Source: SABI01 sp963677695
GTDB taxonomy: Bacteria > Spirochaetota > Spirochaetia > Sphaerochaetales > Sphaerochaetaceae
NCBI GenBank assembly: GCA_963677695.2
Contig: CAXXUJ010000001.1
Coordinates: forward strand, 1,364,001-1,428,000
Direction: 5' to 3'
DNA length: 64,000 nt
Shown here: positions 33,070-42,317 of the stretch, piece after piece
How positions within the stretch are numbered: position 1 is the first letter of the stretch
Layout of the letters: every line of letters starts with the position of its first letter
The notes under the pieces: generated by a model
What the model saw: the letters and a program-made list of their open reading frames with translations, nothing else
Told to the model about the DNA's origin: nothing
Database searches by the model: none
Translations under genes and position numbers: made by a program

Positions 33070-33789
33070 ATGGTAAAGAATCGCTACGCGCTCGTGTTCG
33101 GCGGGTCAGACAGGATAGGAAGGGCAGTGGCCTCCCACCTTTTTTCACAAGGGTATACGATCGCTGTTCACTATAATACAGATGAGGAACATGCACGGGA
33201 AACCTCCATGCTCTGCGGTAATGCCCCTCTCATTCAGGGAGATCTCTGTGATGTGAAGAGTATAGAGAGGGTGTATGAACAGGTGTTCTCCCTGTTTCCC
33301 TCACTCGATGTCGTTGTGAACTGTGCTGCGGTCTTCCATACTGAATCGTTCACTGATACAACGATAGCCGAATATGATCTGAATTATCATCTGCATGTAC
33401 GGGGGGGTTATTTTCTTACCCAGCAGCTCTATCTGAAGATGAAAGAGAGGGGAGAGAAGAGTGTGGTGATCCACTTCGGTGATGCTTCTGCCTCCCTCCA
33501 GATTCCCTCCCGTCCTTCCTACGCTCTTTCAAAGAAGGCCCTGATGGACCAGATTGCTCCCCTTGCCTCTCTATGTGCACCACAGGTGAGGGTGAATGCC
33601 ATCGCTCCCGGACTGATCCTATCAAACAATCCTCAGGAAGAGGCCTATTTCAGAAAGAGAGAAGAAGAACTCCCCCTGAAGAAGCTCGCTTCCCTGGACG
33701 ATATCCTTCTGACACTCGATTTCTTCATTAAAAACCGATCTGTCACCGGTCAGATTCTCCGTATCGACGGAGGGGAATGGCTCCTATAA
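33070..33789 (+). CDS. Short-chain dehydrogenase/reductase, pteridine-reductase-like
   Basis: A 239-residue NAD(P)H-dependent oxidoreductase of the classical SDR fold. The cofactor loop is FGGSDRIGRAVA near the N-terminus, with the D-x-V-V-N-C-A-A strand in the middle. The catalytic region reads IHFGDASASLQIPSRPSYALSKKAL, giving the Tyr-xxx-Lys pair; an Asp-Ala-Ser in place of the usual Ser strand is reminiscent of pteridine/dihydromonapterin reductases (PTR1/FolM). VRVNAIAPGLIL and the C-terminal TGQILRIDGG complete the family pattern. The true substrate is not deducible. It is divergent from ftsH by about 88 bp. Confidence 0.82.
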   Translation: MVKNRYALVFGGSDRIGRAVASHLFSQGYTIAVHYNTDEEHARETSMLCGNAPLIQGDLCDVKSIERVYEQVFSLFPSLDVVVNCAAVFHTESFTDTTIAEYDLNYHLHVRGGYFLTQQLYLKMKERGEKSVVIHFGDASASLQIPSRPSYALSKKALMDQIAPLASLCAPQVRVNAIAPGLILSNNPQEEAYFRKREEELPLKKLASLDDILLTLDFFIKNRSVTGQILRIDGGEWLL

Positions 33790-33877
33790 GGAAACAGTCT
33801 GCAACTGTACCTTCTCTTTGTTCCTGAATGTATATGGTTATTCTGTCATCTACTCTCCTGCCTATGTCAATTTCTGT

Positions 33878-33902
33878 AGATTTTCGTAAAAATCTGATTT
33901 TT
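33878..33902 (+). terminator. AT-rich terminator-like hairpin after the reductase gene
   Basis: AGATTTT (33878-33884) and AAAATCT (33889-33895) form a 7-bp stem with a CGTA loop followed by GATTTTTT. The stem is weak but the U tract is good. Just beyond it TTAAGG occurs twice, ten bases apart, ahead of the efflux operon. Confidence 0.45.
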
Positions 33903-33958
33903 TAAGGTTCAGTTAAGGAAGAGGAAAGATACTGGGACAAAATTAACAGGAGTCCCGT

Positions 33959-35212
33959 ATGAAACACCTATTCTTGATATTCGCACTTGCATGCACCATC
34001 CCCCTCGCGGCTCAGGAGCTGAGCCTTTCAGAGGCGCTTTTTCTTGCCGAGGAAAATAGCAGTACGGCAAAGAATGCCACTCTTGAACTCGAAAAACAGT
34101 ACAATGAAACGCAGGTCAATACCTATCTACCCTCCCTCAACCTTTCTGTAGGAGGGAGCGCCTCAGGAAGTATCATGGATGCCTCCTACAGTGCATCCAT
34201 CTCCCCGAGTATCGGCCTCTCCTTCTCTTTATCAAATGCAGATAAGTATTCGAATGAACAGAGTGATCTTCTTTATCAGGCGGCACAGAACACCTACACA
34301 TCAACGATGAATACACTGGCAAGCCAGGTCACGAGTGCCTACTGGAACGTGGTTGCAGCAGGCTACGCCCTTGAAATACAGGAACTTGACCTGAAGAACA
34401 AGGAACAGAGTCTTCAGAGCATGAAAGAGAAGTATGAAGGGGGACTCGCCACCACGCTTGCGGTCAGCCAGGCCGAGCTATCCCTCTCCAACTCCCGTCT
34501 TTCTCTTCAGCAGAAAACACAGGCTCTCGCCTCTGCACAGCAGTCTCTTGCAAAGCTGACGGGTGTCACAGTGGATGGAACCAGCGACGAACTTATCACT
34601 CCTCAGGAGCTGGTTTCTCTCGATACCCTCGATAATCTGGCTATGGGAACGACGAGTATCGAATCGCTCGGACTGAGTGTTCAGTCTGCAGAGCTCTCCT
34701 ATGCTCAGTCGAAACACGCCTCCTTTTCTCCTTCTATGAGTCTTTCAGCCTCGACAGATTTCTCGGGAACCCTCTCAACGATGACTTCCCAGCTGAAAGA
34801 CAACACAAGCGTTTCCGTCTCCTTCTCTCTCCCCCTCGATTCCTATTTCCCCTCTTCACAGGCCCAGATCACTCTGGAGAATCTGGAAAAAAGCATTGAG
34901 ATAGCGAATAACACACAGCAGAGCGGAATCGAAGATTTCCTTTCAAGCATCGAAAGTGCGTACACCGCCCTTGAACAGGCCGAGGCCACGCTGCAGTACC
35001 TCGAAGAGTACAAAGCGGTGGCAGAGAATAACCTCCAACTGACTCAGAGTGCCTGGGAGGCCGGTGAGGTTTCCTATGCGGCACTAGAAGAGATTGAGAG
35101 CGCAGTCAGCAACGCTTCCCTCGCTATTTTACAGCAGCAGGTCAGCTACACCCTTGCCTTATACGATCTATCACATCTGTTGGAAACAGATATCGAAACA
35201 CTTTTCCTCTAG
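33959..35212 (+). CDS. TolC-family outer-membrane efflux protein (RND operon)
   Basis: Outer-membrane exit duct of a tripartite exporter, 417 residues with a signal peptide (MKHLFLIFALACTIPLAAQ). The chain shows the two long coiled-coil regions of the OEP family: LSEALFLAEENSSTAKNATLELEKQYNETQ, then AYWNVVAAGYALEIQELDLKNKEQSL and the paired second repeat ending in LYDLSHLL. It heads the operon and is followed at 9 bp by a membrane-fusion protein and then an RND pump. The start has an ACAGGAGT site. A second TolC homologue lies at 40873. Identity is firm for the family, not for the cargo. Confidence 0.85.
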   Translation: MKHLFLIFALACTIPLAAQELSLSEALFLAEENSSTAKNATLELEKQYNETQVNTYLPSLNLSVGGSASGSIMDASYSASISPSIGLSFSLSNADKYSNEQSDLLYQAAQNTYTSTMNTLASQVTSAYWNVVAAGYALEIQELDLKNKEQSLQSMKEKYEGGLATTLAVSQAELSLSNSRLSLQQKTQALASAQQSLAKLTGVTVDGTSDELITPQELVSLDTLDNLAMGTTSIESLGLSVQSAELSYAQSKHASFSPSMSLSASTDFSGTLSTMTSQLKDNTSVSVSFSLPLDSYFPSSQAQITLENLEKSIEIANNTQQSGIEDFLSSIESAYTALEQAEATLQYLEEYKAVAENNLQLTQSAWEAGEVSYAALEEIESAVSNASLAILQQQVSYTLALYDLSHLLETDIETLFL

Positions 35213-35221
35213 GAGCAGGAT

Positions 35222-36175
35222 ATGAAACATATTACCTTTGATCGAATTATCACAGTCATTCTATTACTCGTGTGCATCGCACTCGCTTCCGTTGTCGGGT
35301 ATCGCTACCTGGGCACAGGGTCCTCTTCCCAGGATCCCATGGCCATGGGAATGGAGGGCGGCCCGATGCCCTCCTCCACCCAGAGTGAAGCCGTCAATGT
35401 CTCAGTTGTCGAAGTGACCCGCGGCGTCTTTACGAAAAGTTCCACGATGGGTGCAGAGCTCGCCGGCAGCAGAGACACCGTCTCAATCGCGAGCACGGTA
35501 AGTGGACAGATCACGGAACTGTTCGTCTCTGAAGGAGATGAAATTGCTCTCGGTGATCCGATTGCGACAATAGATCCCTCAACGGCAGGAAGCAAATACA
35601 AGAGCCAGACCCTTACCAGTCCGCTGTCAGGGACAGTGTATGAGCTCCCCTCCTACCTTGGACAGCAGATCTCTTCCGGGGCGACCCTCGTGACTCTTGG
35701 AATGACCGGGGATCTGGAGATCACAGCCTCCATTTCCGAACGATTCCTTTCCACCCTGACCGAAGGTCTTCAGGCTACCTTCACCACTTCCGCATGGCCT
35801 GAAGAGAATTTCACAGCGACAGTGGCGAGTATCAGTCCGCAGGTGAATACCTCGAACAGGACAGTTGATGTCATTCTGACGATCAACGAAAGCGATGAAA
35901 GACTGAAAGAAGGTATGTTCGTAAAACTCACCCTCATAACGGATCAGCAGGATAATGTGCTAGTCATCCCCTCCGATGCGATCACCACCTACCTTGGAGA
36001 GCCTGTCGTCTACATTGTAGAAGATGGTGCTGCGAAGAGAGTTCCTGTTGTTACCGGTGATTCAGATAACAGTCAGAGCGTTGTTGTTTCGGGTCTTGAG
36101 GGGGGTGAACAGCTGATCACCGCAGGATCCGTAGTCGACGGGACTGTGGTCTCTGTTATAGGAGAAGCCCTATGA
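35222..36175 (+). CDS. RND efflux membrane-fusion (adaptor) protein
   Basis: A 317-residue periplasmic adaptor anchored by one N-terminal membrane segment (about 10-28). It links the inner-membrane pump to the TolC duct. The barrel-sandwich halves are visible as IASTVSGQITELFVSEGDEIALGDPIATID and the returning LTSPLSGTVYELPSYLGQQISSGATLVTLG; a beta-barrel and membrane-proximal domain follow (LVIPSDAITTYLGEPVVYIVEDGAAKRVPVVTG). The helical hairpin between lipoyl halves is almost absent, so this is a short-hairpin adaptor. Its stop overlaps the pump start by 4 bp. Confidence 0.85.
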   Translation: MKHITFDRIITVILLLVCIALASVVGYRYLGTGSSSQDPMAMGMEGGPMPSSTQSEAVNVSVVEVTRGVFTKSSTMGAELAGSRDTVSIASTVSGQITELFVSEGDEIALGDPIATIDPSTAGSKYKSQTLTSPLSGTVYELPSYLGQQISSGATLVTLGMTGDLEITASISERFLSTLTEGLQATFTTSAWPEENFTATVASISPQVNTSNRTVDVILTINESDERLKEGMFVKLTLITDQQDNVLVIPSDAITTYLGEPVVYIVEDGAAKRVPVVTGDSDNSQSVVVSGLEGGEQLITAGSVVDGTVVSVIGEAL

Positions 36176-39100
36176 AACTGAGTGAATTATCTGTAAGGAG
36201 ACCGGTACTGATCAGTATGGCATTCGTGCTGATCCTGATCGTTGCGGGTCTGTTTGTCTCAAATCTCGATATTGCACTTTATCCGTCAGTTGAGATGCCT
36301 GTCCTGACTGTCATGGTGAGTGCCGATGATGCCGGTCCCGAAGAGGTGGAACAGCAGGTGACCAAGGTTCTGGAGAATTCTCTGGGAAGTCTCAACGGCC
36401 TTGAGAGCATCACGAGCCAGTCCTCGGACGGAAGATCGATGGTGATGCTTGAGTTCGCCTACGGCACCGACCTTGATGCCGCGTACGATGATATCACGAC
36501 GCTGCTGGGGAATGTGGAGCGTCAGCTCCCTGACTGGGCTGAAACCCCCTCCATTATGCGTTTCGATATGTCTTCTTCCTCCACTTTCATGCGTCTGCTT
36601 GTGAATGGTCTGAATGACGAGGATGTGCTGAAGCAGGTTGCCGAAGATACGATCTCTCCACTCCTTCTGAGAATCGATGGAGTGAGTGATGTCAGTGTCA
36701 TGGGTGCCGGTGATAAGCAGCTTACCCTCTCAGTTGATCCGATACGTCTCGAATCGTACAATCTGACACTGAACCAGGTCTCTTCCGCCCTGAGTTCCCA
36801 GAACGTGCAGGGTAAGGTCGGATCCATCACGCAGGAGACGATCGATTACAATGTGACAATGGATGAGAGATTCATGAGTCTCGATGATATAAGAAACACC
36901 GTCGTTACCACGATTGACGGGGTTCCGATCACCGTCTCAGATCTGGGAACAGTCACCGAAGAGACGAACTCGGGTTTCCGGGAACAGTACCTTGACGGCA
37001 AACCGGTCGTCACTCTCACCCTTTCCAATGACTCGGACAGTAATGCCGCAACGGTAGCTCAGAATGTGCGTGCGCAGCTCGATTCAATCATAAGTGAGCT
37101 TCCTGAGGGTGTCGAACTCTCCATTCAGCAGGACTCCACCACTATGATCTCCTCCACCATGGAGCAGGTCTACAACAGCGCCTTCATCGGTGTTGTCCTT
37201 GCCGCCCTTGTCATCTTCCTCTTCCTCAGGAACTTCAAGGCGACTTTAGTCATCTCCCTTTCCATGCCTATTTCGATTCTTGTCACATTGATGATGATGT
37301 CGCTGTTCAATATCACGATCAACAGCATGAGCATGAGCGGTCTCATCCTGGGGATTGGAATGATCGTCGATGCTTCGATCATCATACTTGAGAACACCTA
37401 CAAGTTCAGGGAGCAGGGGCACGGAAGCGTCGCCTCCGCGATCCTCGGAAGCGAGAACATGAGTAGAGCGATCCTCGCTTCAACGCTCACCACGATCAGT
37501 GTATTCATCCCTCTTCTGATCTACAAGAACTCCCTCGGGATGATAGGAGTGATGTTCCAGGATCTGATCATCACTGTCTGTATCGCTCTGGTTTCCTCCC
37601 TCTTTGTCGCACTGACCCTGATTCCCGCTCTCAGCGGAAGCATACTCAGGCTCGACAGCAGAGTGCAGAAACCATTGAAGTTCAAACCCTTCATCCTGCT
37701 CGACAACCTCTATATATGGTGGGAGACGAAGCTGCAGAGAGTGTATGTGAAAGGACTTTCCTACTTCCTCAAGCATAGACTTCTCCTTATTGTCCTCCTT
37801 GTTCTCATCCTCCTCTTCTCTCTCCAGTACTTCGGGGGAATTGGAATGAACCTCACTCCTATGATGAGTACCGATGACAGCATCAGTCTCTCCCTCACCC
37901 TTCCTTCGGGAACGAACAAGGAATCATCAAGAGAGGAACTGTTCCGCGTCCAGTCGGCAATGCTTGAGAGCATCCCCGAGGATGCCTACACCCAGATCAT
38001 GGTGGAAGTGGGAACTTCCAATACCGGATCGATTGAGATCAGCCTTCCCGATATCACAGAGCAGAGCTATACGGTATCGGAGATCAAGAATCTGATCACA
38101 CCGATCATCAATGAAAACCCGGCAGCGACATGGACTTATGGTGCAAGCAGGGGACCGGGCAGCAGTACTCCTATCAATATCAGCGTTACAGGAAGTGATA
38201 CCACTGCCACCAAGGAAGCGGTAAACCAGATTGCGGCCATCATCGGAACCTACGTTCCTGAGGCGACCAATGTCTCTACCGACCTCGAAAACGGTTCTCC
38301 CAAGGTCAATATCACCTTCAACGAGGATTTGATGAAGGATATGGGAATCTCTGCAAGCAGTGTCTACAGCACCCTCACCATGGCCCTTTCGGGAACGACA
38401 GCGACTTCGATTTCAACCTTCAGCAGCGAGGAGACCTACTCTCTCGTTGTCAGTATGGATGATGAGAACCTGAACACGATCAATGACCTGGGCAATCTCC
38501 TGATCTCCTCCTCTTCCGGTACGGTACGGCTGGAGAGTATTGCAGATTTTACAACCAGCACCGCACCTGCCTCGATCACACGAGAGGATAAGATGAGAGT
38601 CAACCATGTTACTGCCTCTCTTGCTGACGGCTACTCCTCGAATGAAGTACAGGAGAAGGTGGAAACGGCGCTCGATACCTATCTCCTTCTTCCCGACGGA
38701 GTGGAAATCGGTCAGAGCGGTGACATGCAGCAGTTCCAGTCTTACGGCGGAACCCTTGCAATCATCATTCTGCTCGCTCTCGTCCTGGTATTCGCCGTCA
38801 TGGCAGCTCAGTTCGAATCCCTCCTCGACCCCTTCATCATCTTCGCAACGATTCCTCTCCTCCTCATAGGAGTGGTGGCGATTCACCTGATCATGGGTCA
38901 GAGTTTCACCCTCTTCTCGGTCGTCGGAATCGTCGCACTGATCGGTGTGGTCGTAAACAACGGTATCGTACTCGTCGACTCGATCAACCGTCTTGTCGCA
39001 CAGAAAGTACCGGTCATGGAGGCCTGCCTTGAAGCGGCACAGACCAGACTGAGACCGATCCTGATGACAACCATGACGACCGTCCTCGGACTCTTCCCTC

Positions 39101-39303
39101 TCGCCTTCTTCCCGGGTGACGGAGCGGAAATGATGCAGCCGATCGCACTTACCTTCATCGGTGGACTGCTGACAGCTGCCTTCCTCACCCTCTTCCTCTC
39201 ACCGACACTCTACTCACTGTTCAACAAACGGAGAGAGAGGAGGTACTTCAACCCCGAGAGCCTTGCGAACCAGATCGCACGGTTCGATAAGGAAGGAGTA
39301 TAA
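36172..39303 (+). CDS. RND-family efflux pump (AcrB/HAE-1-like)
   Basis: Proton-driven inner-membrane exporter of 1043 residues. It begins with LSVRRPVLISMAFVLILIVAGLF, contains two large periplasmic loops and two groups of TM helices. In the first group the family motif GLILGIGMIVDASIIILENTYKFRE carries the acidic proton-relay residues; the second ends in VGIVALIGVVVNNGIVLVDSINR with RLRPILMTTMTTVLGLFPLAF. Typical substrates are drugs, bile salts, lipids or signalling molecules, but none can be assigned. It ends the tolC-adaptor-pump operon at a strong terminator. Confidence 0.92.
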   Translation: MKLSELSVRRPVLISMAFVLILIVAGLFVSNLDIALYPSVEMPVLTVMVSADDAGPEEVEQQVTKVLENSLGSLNGLESITSQSSDGRSMVMLEFAYGTDLDAAYDDITTLLGNVERQLPDWAETPSIMRFDMSSSSTFMRLLVNGLNDEDVLKQVAEDTISPLLLRIDGVSDVSVMGAGDKQLTLSVDPIRLESYNLTLNQVSSALSSQNVQGKVGSITQETIDYNVTMDERFMSLDDIRNTVVTTIDGVPITVSDLGTVTEETNSGFREQYLDGKPVVTLTLSNDSDSNAATVAQNVRAQLDSIISELPEGVELSIQQDSTTMISSTMEQVYNSAFIGVVLAALVIFLFLRNFKATLVISLSMPISILVTLMMMSLFNITINSMSMSGLILGIGMIVDASIIILENTYKFREQGHGSVASAILGSENMSRAILASTLTTISVFIPLLIYKNSLGMIGVMFQDLIITVCIALVSSLFVALTLIPALSGSILRLDSRVQKPLKFKPFILLDNLYIWWETKLQRVYVKGLSYFLKHRLLLIVLLVLILLFSLQYFGGIGMNLTPMMSTDDSISLSLTLPSGTNKESSREELFRVQSAMLESIPEDAYTQIMVEVGTSNTGSIEISLPDITEQSYTVSEIKNLITPIINENPAATWTYGASRGPGSSTPINISVTGSDTTATKEAVNQIAAIIGTYVPEATNVSTDLENGSPKVNITFNEDLMKDMGISASSVYSTLTMALSGTTATSISTFSSEETYSLVVSMDDENLNTINDLGNLLISSSSGTVRLESIADFTTSTAPASITREDKMRVNHVTASLADGYSSNEVQEKVETALDTYLLLPDGVEIGQSGDMQQFQSYGGTLAIIILLALVLVFAVMAAQFESLLDPFIIFATIPLLLIGVVAIHLIMGQSFTLFSVVGIVALIGVVVNNGIVLVDSINRLVAQKVPVMEACLEAAQTRLRPILMTTMTTVLGLFPLAFFPGDGAEMMQPIALTFIGGLLTAAFLTLFLSPTLYSLFNKRRERRYFNPESLANQIARFDKEGV

Positions 39304-39342
39304 AAAAAGGTTCACACGTTTCCTCAGAACGACGTTATACAC

Positions 39343-39380
39343 GCCTGCCCCCGCGGACATCGGGGGCAGGCATTTCCTCT
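39343..39380 (+). terminator. Strong terminator of the RND efflux operon
   Basis: GCCTGCCCCCG (39343-39353) and CGGGGGCAGGC (39361-39371) form a perfect 11-bp GC-rich stem with a 7-nt loop, followed by ATTTCCTCTTTC. Confidence 0.8.
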
Positions 39381-39398
39381 TTCTGAGAGATCTCTAAC

Positions 39399-39435
39399 TT
39401 GAAATAACAGCAATGAATCCTTCTTCTTATTTCAA
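39399..39435. promoter_or_regulatory. 9-bp inverted repeat upstream of the Fic gene
   Basis: TTGAAATAA (39399-39407) and TTATTTCAA (39427-39435) are perfect complements with a 19-bp gap. They sit 75-110 bp before the Fic start, where an operator would be expected; a structured RNA is less likely because of the AT-rich arms. Confidence 0.4.
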
Positions 39436-39510
39436 AATAAATATATAAATTGCAATACGTATGCTATGATAAGGATAGTGTTTCAGTATAAGGTCGAGGA
39501 GGTATAAGGA

Positions 39511-40653
39511 ATGGAGAGAAGAGCAGGAATATTCAAGTCACAGCTTAGTGGCGAATTAACATACCAGTCTTTTATTCCTTCTCCTCTTCCTCCTTCTCCG
39601 CCCGTTCTGAGTGACGATTCGATGACTCAATCGCTCATTTCTGCACACACCTGGATTGCAAAACTGGAAAGCATGTCATCATTGATCCCGCATATTTCAT
39701 TATTCATATCAATGTACGTCCGAAAGGAAGCTTTAATGTCCTCTCAGATAGAAGGGACTCAGTGTACACTGGAGGATGTCCTTGATCCGCTCTCCCCTCT
39801 TAATGCAAATCGAGATATCGCAGATGTCATCAACTATATCAAGGCCACAGACTATGCGATCCATAGGCTGAAAGAGCTCCCTCTCTGTACCCGGCTGATC
39901 AGAGAAACCCACGGAGTACTGATGGACGGAGTGAGAGGACAGGAAAAAGATCCAGGAGAATTCAGGACCTCACAGAATTGGATTGGCGGTGAGGGGGTGT
40001 CTCTGAAAAAGGCAAAATTCATTCCACCACACCCGGATGATATGATTGCTGCAATGTCCGACCTGGAGAAATACCTGAATACTTCGGATACCCTTGATGT
40101 ACTGATTCGTGCAGCTTTGATTCATTATCAGTTTGAAACAATCCATCCATTTCTTGATGGCAACGGACGTATCGGACGATTATTGATCACTCTCTTCCTT
40201 CTGGAACAGAAGACACTGACATCTCCTGCCTTATACATCTCCTACTTCCTGAAGATGAACAGGACGGAGTACTATGATCGGTTAACTATGGTTCGAGAGA
40301 AGGGGGATTATGAGCAATGGATCAAATTTTTTCTTCATGCTGTTTCTGAATCGGCGCAGGATGCATATGAGAATACCGTGAGCCTCGTAAAGCTCCATGA
40401 TGACTATGTTTCACGTATCAATGCCCTAGGACGTGCCAGATTCACTGTGTTCAGACTTTTTTCCTATCTGGAACGAAATCCCATTATGGAGATTAAGGAA
40501 ACTGCCGAGGCACTGCAGCTTTCATACAATACTGTCGCCAGTGCTGTCAATCGCCTGATTTCCATCGGTGTTCTCGTCCAGTCAGGAGGGGGGCAGCGTG
40601 GAAGAGTGTTCAGTTATAAGGACTATCTTGATATTCTGCGGGTAGGAACGTGA
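39511..40653 (+). CDS. Fic-domain AMP-transferase with N-terminal inhibitory motif and C-terminal winged helix
   Basis: A 380-residue Fic protein, a family that transfers AMP (or another nucleotide part) to protein hydroxyls. The active-site loop HPFLDGNGRIGR is complete at 212-223. The inhibitory helix motif S-x-x-x-E-G occurs at 77-82 (SSQIEG), marking a class II, self-inhibited Fic. The C-terminal ~80 residues (PIMEIKETAEALQLSYNTVASAVNRLISIGVLVQ) form a winged-helix DNA-binding domain. This is the common stand-alone Fic architecture, suggesting autoregulation or target modification in the host cell. A GGAGG site precedes the ATG. It lies alone between two efflux operons. Confidence 0.9.
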   Translation: MERRAGIFKSQLSGELTYQSFIPSPLPPSPPVLSDDSMTQSLISAHTWIAKLESMSSLIPHISLFISMYVRKEALMSSQIEGTQCTLEDVLDPLSPLNANRDIADVINYIKATDYAIHRLKELPLCTRLIRETHGVLMDGVRGQEKDPGEFRTSQNWIGGEGVSLKKAKFIPPHPDDMIAAMSDLEKYLNTSDTLDVLIRAALIHYQFETIHPFLDGNGRIGRLLITLFLLEQKTLTSPALYISYFLKMNRTEYYDRLTMVREKGDYEQWIKFFLHAVSESAQDAYENTVSLVKLHDDYVSRINALGRARFTVFRLFSYLERNPIMEIKETAEALQLSYNTVASAVNRLISIGVLVQSGGGQRGRVFSYKDYLDILRVGT

Positions 40654-40794
40654 TGGCTATACTTTTCTGCGATTGTGAATACCTGGGTGCTGCTCAACGC
40701 CTTTACACTCAATATTCGCATCAGGAATTTGATGTGTTCTATCCCGAATCCTGTCCATCTCTTGCCGTTAGGTGAACAATAGGTAAAGAGTGAG

Positions 40795-40830
40795 CATTCT
40801 CCCTTTCCTTTCTTCTGAGAATGTTTTATC
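40795..40830 (+). terminator. Terminator after the Fic gene
   Basis: CATTCTC (40795-40801) pairs with GAGAATG (40817-40823) and is followed by TTTTATC. The rest of the 219-bp gap before the next operon holds only a 40-codon frame (40653-40775) with no recognisable product. Confidence 0.5.
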
Positions 40831-40872
40831 AATAATAATATATGTGAAAAACCGTCTTTAAGGATAATAGAT

Positions 40873-42303
40873 ATGAAACGAATTGGAATGACTGTACTCG
40901 CAGGTTTTCTCATAGGCTCCCTTCCTCTCACGGCAGTTCCCCTTGATGAACTGCTTCAGGGTGCAAAGGAGAACTCCCCGATCCTGCAGATGTACGAGCT
41001 GAACAGGGAGAGCGGGGAACTCTCGCTCGAAGAATCGGCGAAGAAAACGACGGTGAGCGTCGATACCTCATCCACCTACACTCAGATGGCTCTCACAACG
41101 GGAGGTGTGGATGAGAATGTTCTCACGGGAACGGTTGATGTCACTTTGGGATTTCCCACCGACAACGCAACCACTTTGACTGTCTCTCCTGGGACTATAC
41201 TCTATTCGCTTGATTCTGGTGCCTTCGGTGCTTCCCCGAGTCTTTCACTCTCTCATGCATTCTCTTCTCTCGACAATGGAGATACTCTTCAGGACCTTCA
41301 GGATTCGAAGAGCGCACTACAGAATGAGTATCTGTACAGGAACAATGTGAGCAGTTTCACCCAGTCTGTCTATTCCAGCCTGAGCGGGATTCTCTCCTAT
41401 GAGAAGAATCTCCTCTCGGTGAAGCAGGATATTGCAGACCTGGAGACCTCCATGGCGAACATGCTCGCCCTCGGAGACTACAGTAAGGAAAGCAGTATAT
41501 ATTTGGGGTACGAGCTGCAGCTGAGCGCACTGAAAAGAAGCCGCACCACAAGCGAGAAACAGCTTGCCCTTGCACAAGTGCAGTTCACACAGCTGACGGG
41601 ACTGGAGTACCAGGAACTCGATGACATATCCTTCCCGACCCTCAGTTTCACCCCCCTTGCGAGCGGGAACAGCGAAGTGATCCTATCTGAACTCGACCTT
41701 GAGATAGCCCGTGAGCAGGTGAATCTCCTTGGTCGTCAGACGGTCGCCTCCGGTTCCGGCTGGACAGTTCCCTCTTTCGCCATCACTGGGAATGCAGACC
41801 TCGATTATGTAAACACAGGAACCTCCTCAGTAGGTTACTCCTTCTCAGGAGGAGGAAGCTACACAGGGAAGGGCTTCTCCGCGAATGCTTTGGTCGGACT
41901 CGATGTAGCCAGCAGCGGAGCGAGGACTCCTACCGTGACGATCGGAGGCTCGTGGTCCTCAGCTGACACCGAATCAAGAAGCATACAGGAACGACTCTAT
42001 GACAATGCCCTCTCCACTGCAGAACTCACCTATGCTCAGGATCTCCTCACCTACCAGATAGATGCCCAGACCCTTGCCAATGATATACTCTCCTGGCAGA
42101 GTGAGTCCGCTGAGTTCTCCCTGACCCTTGAGTACCATCAGGGACAGCTTGAAATACTTCAGGAAGGATTATCACTCGGGCTGAATACAGAGAAAGAAGT
42201 AACGGATGCAGTGAACACCCTTGCACTCGATGATTATGAACAGAAGATTCTCGCTCTTGAAGGTCTTGTTCTTGCCGAACAGATCTCACAGATGCAGTTT
42301 TAA
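40873..42303 (+). CDS. TolC-family outer-membrane protein (MacAB operon)
   Basis: A 476-residue exported OEP-type protein and the first gene of a five- or six-gene operon. A signal peptide (MKRIGMTVLAGFLIGSLPLTAVP) is followed by LDELLQGAKENSPILQMYELNRESGELSLEESAKK, the usual first coiled-coil, and the repeat near the C-terminus (LDDYEQKILALEGLVLAEQIS). The central portion is more strand-like and less conserved than in the other TolC homologue at 33959, so it is a distant family member. The 14-bp gap to the adaptor gene supports its role as outer-membrane partner of the MacAB-type exporter. Confidence 0.75.
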   Translation: MKRIGMTVLAGFLIGSLPLTAVPLDELLQGAKENSPILQMYELNRESGELSLEESAKKTTVSVDTSSTYTQMALTTGGVDENVLTGTVDVTLGFPTDNATTLTVSPGTILYSLDSGAFGASPSLSLSHAFSSLDNGDTLQDLQDSKSALQNEYLYRNNVSSFTQSVYSSLSGILSYEKNLLSVKQDIADLETSMANMLALGDYSKESSIYLGYELQLSALKRSRTTSEKQLALAQVQFTQLTGLEYQELDDISFPTLSFTPLASGNSEVILSELDLEIAREQVNLLGRQTVASGSGWTVPSFAITGNADLDYVNTGTSSVGYSFSGGGSYTGKGFSANALVGLDVASSGARTPTVTIGGSWSSADTESRSIQERLYDNALSTAELTYAQDLLTYQIDAQTLANDILSWQSESAEFSLTLEYHQGQLEILQEGLSLGLNTEKEVTDAVNTLALDDYEQKILALEGLVLAEQISQMQF

Positions 42304-42317
42304 CGGATAAGGAACGT

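Noticed and set aside
40653..40775. A 40-codon frame directly after the Fic stop (TGATG)
   Set aside because: No family resemblance and no conserved motif; treated as chance until seen elsewhere.
40831..40872. Sigma-54 (-24/-12) promoter before the tolC-macAB operon
   Set aside because: No TGG-N9-TGC-type element seen, despite the sigma-54 regulator at the operon end.
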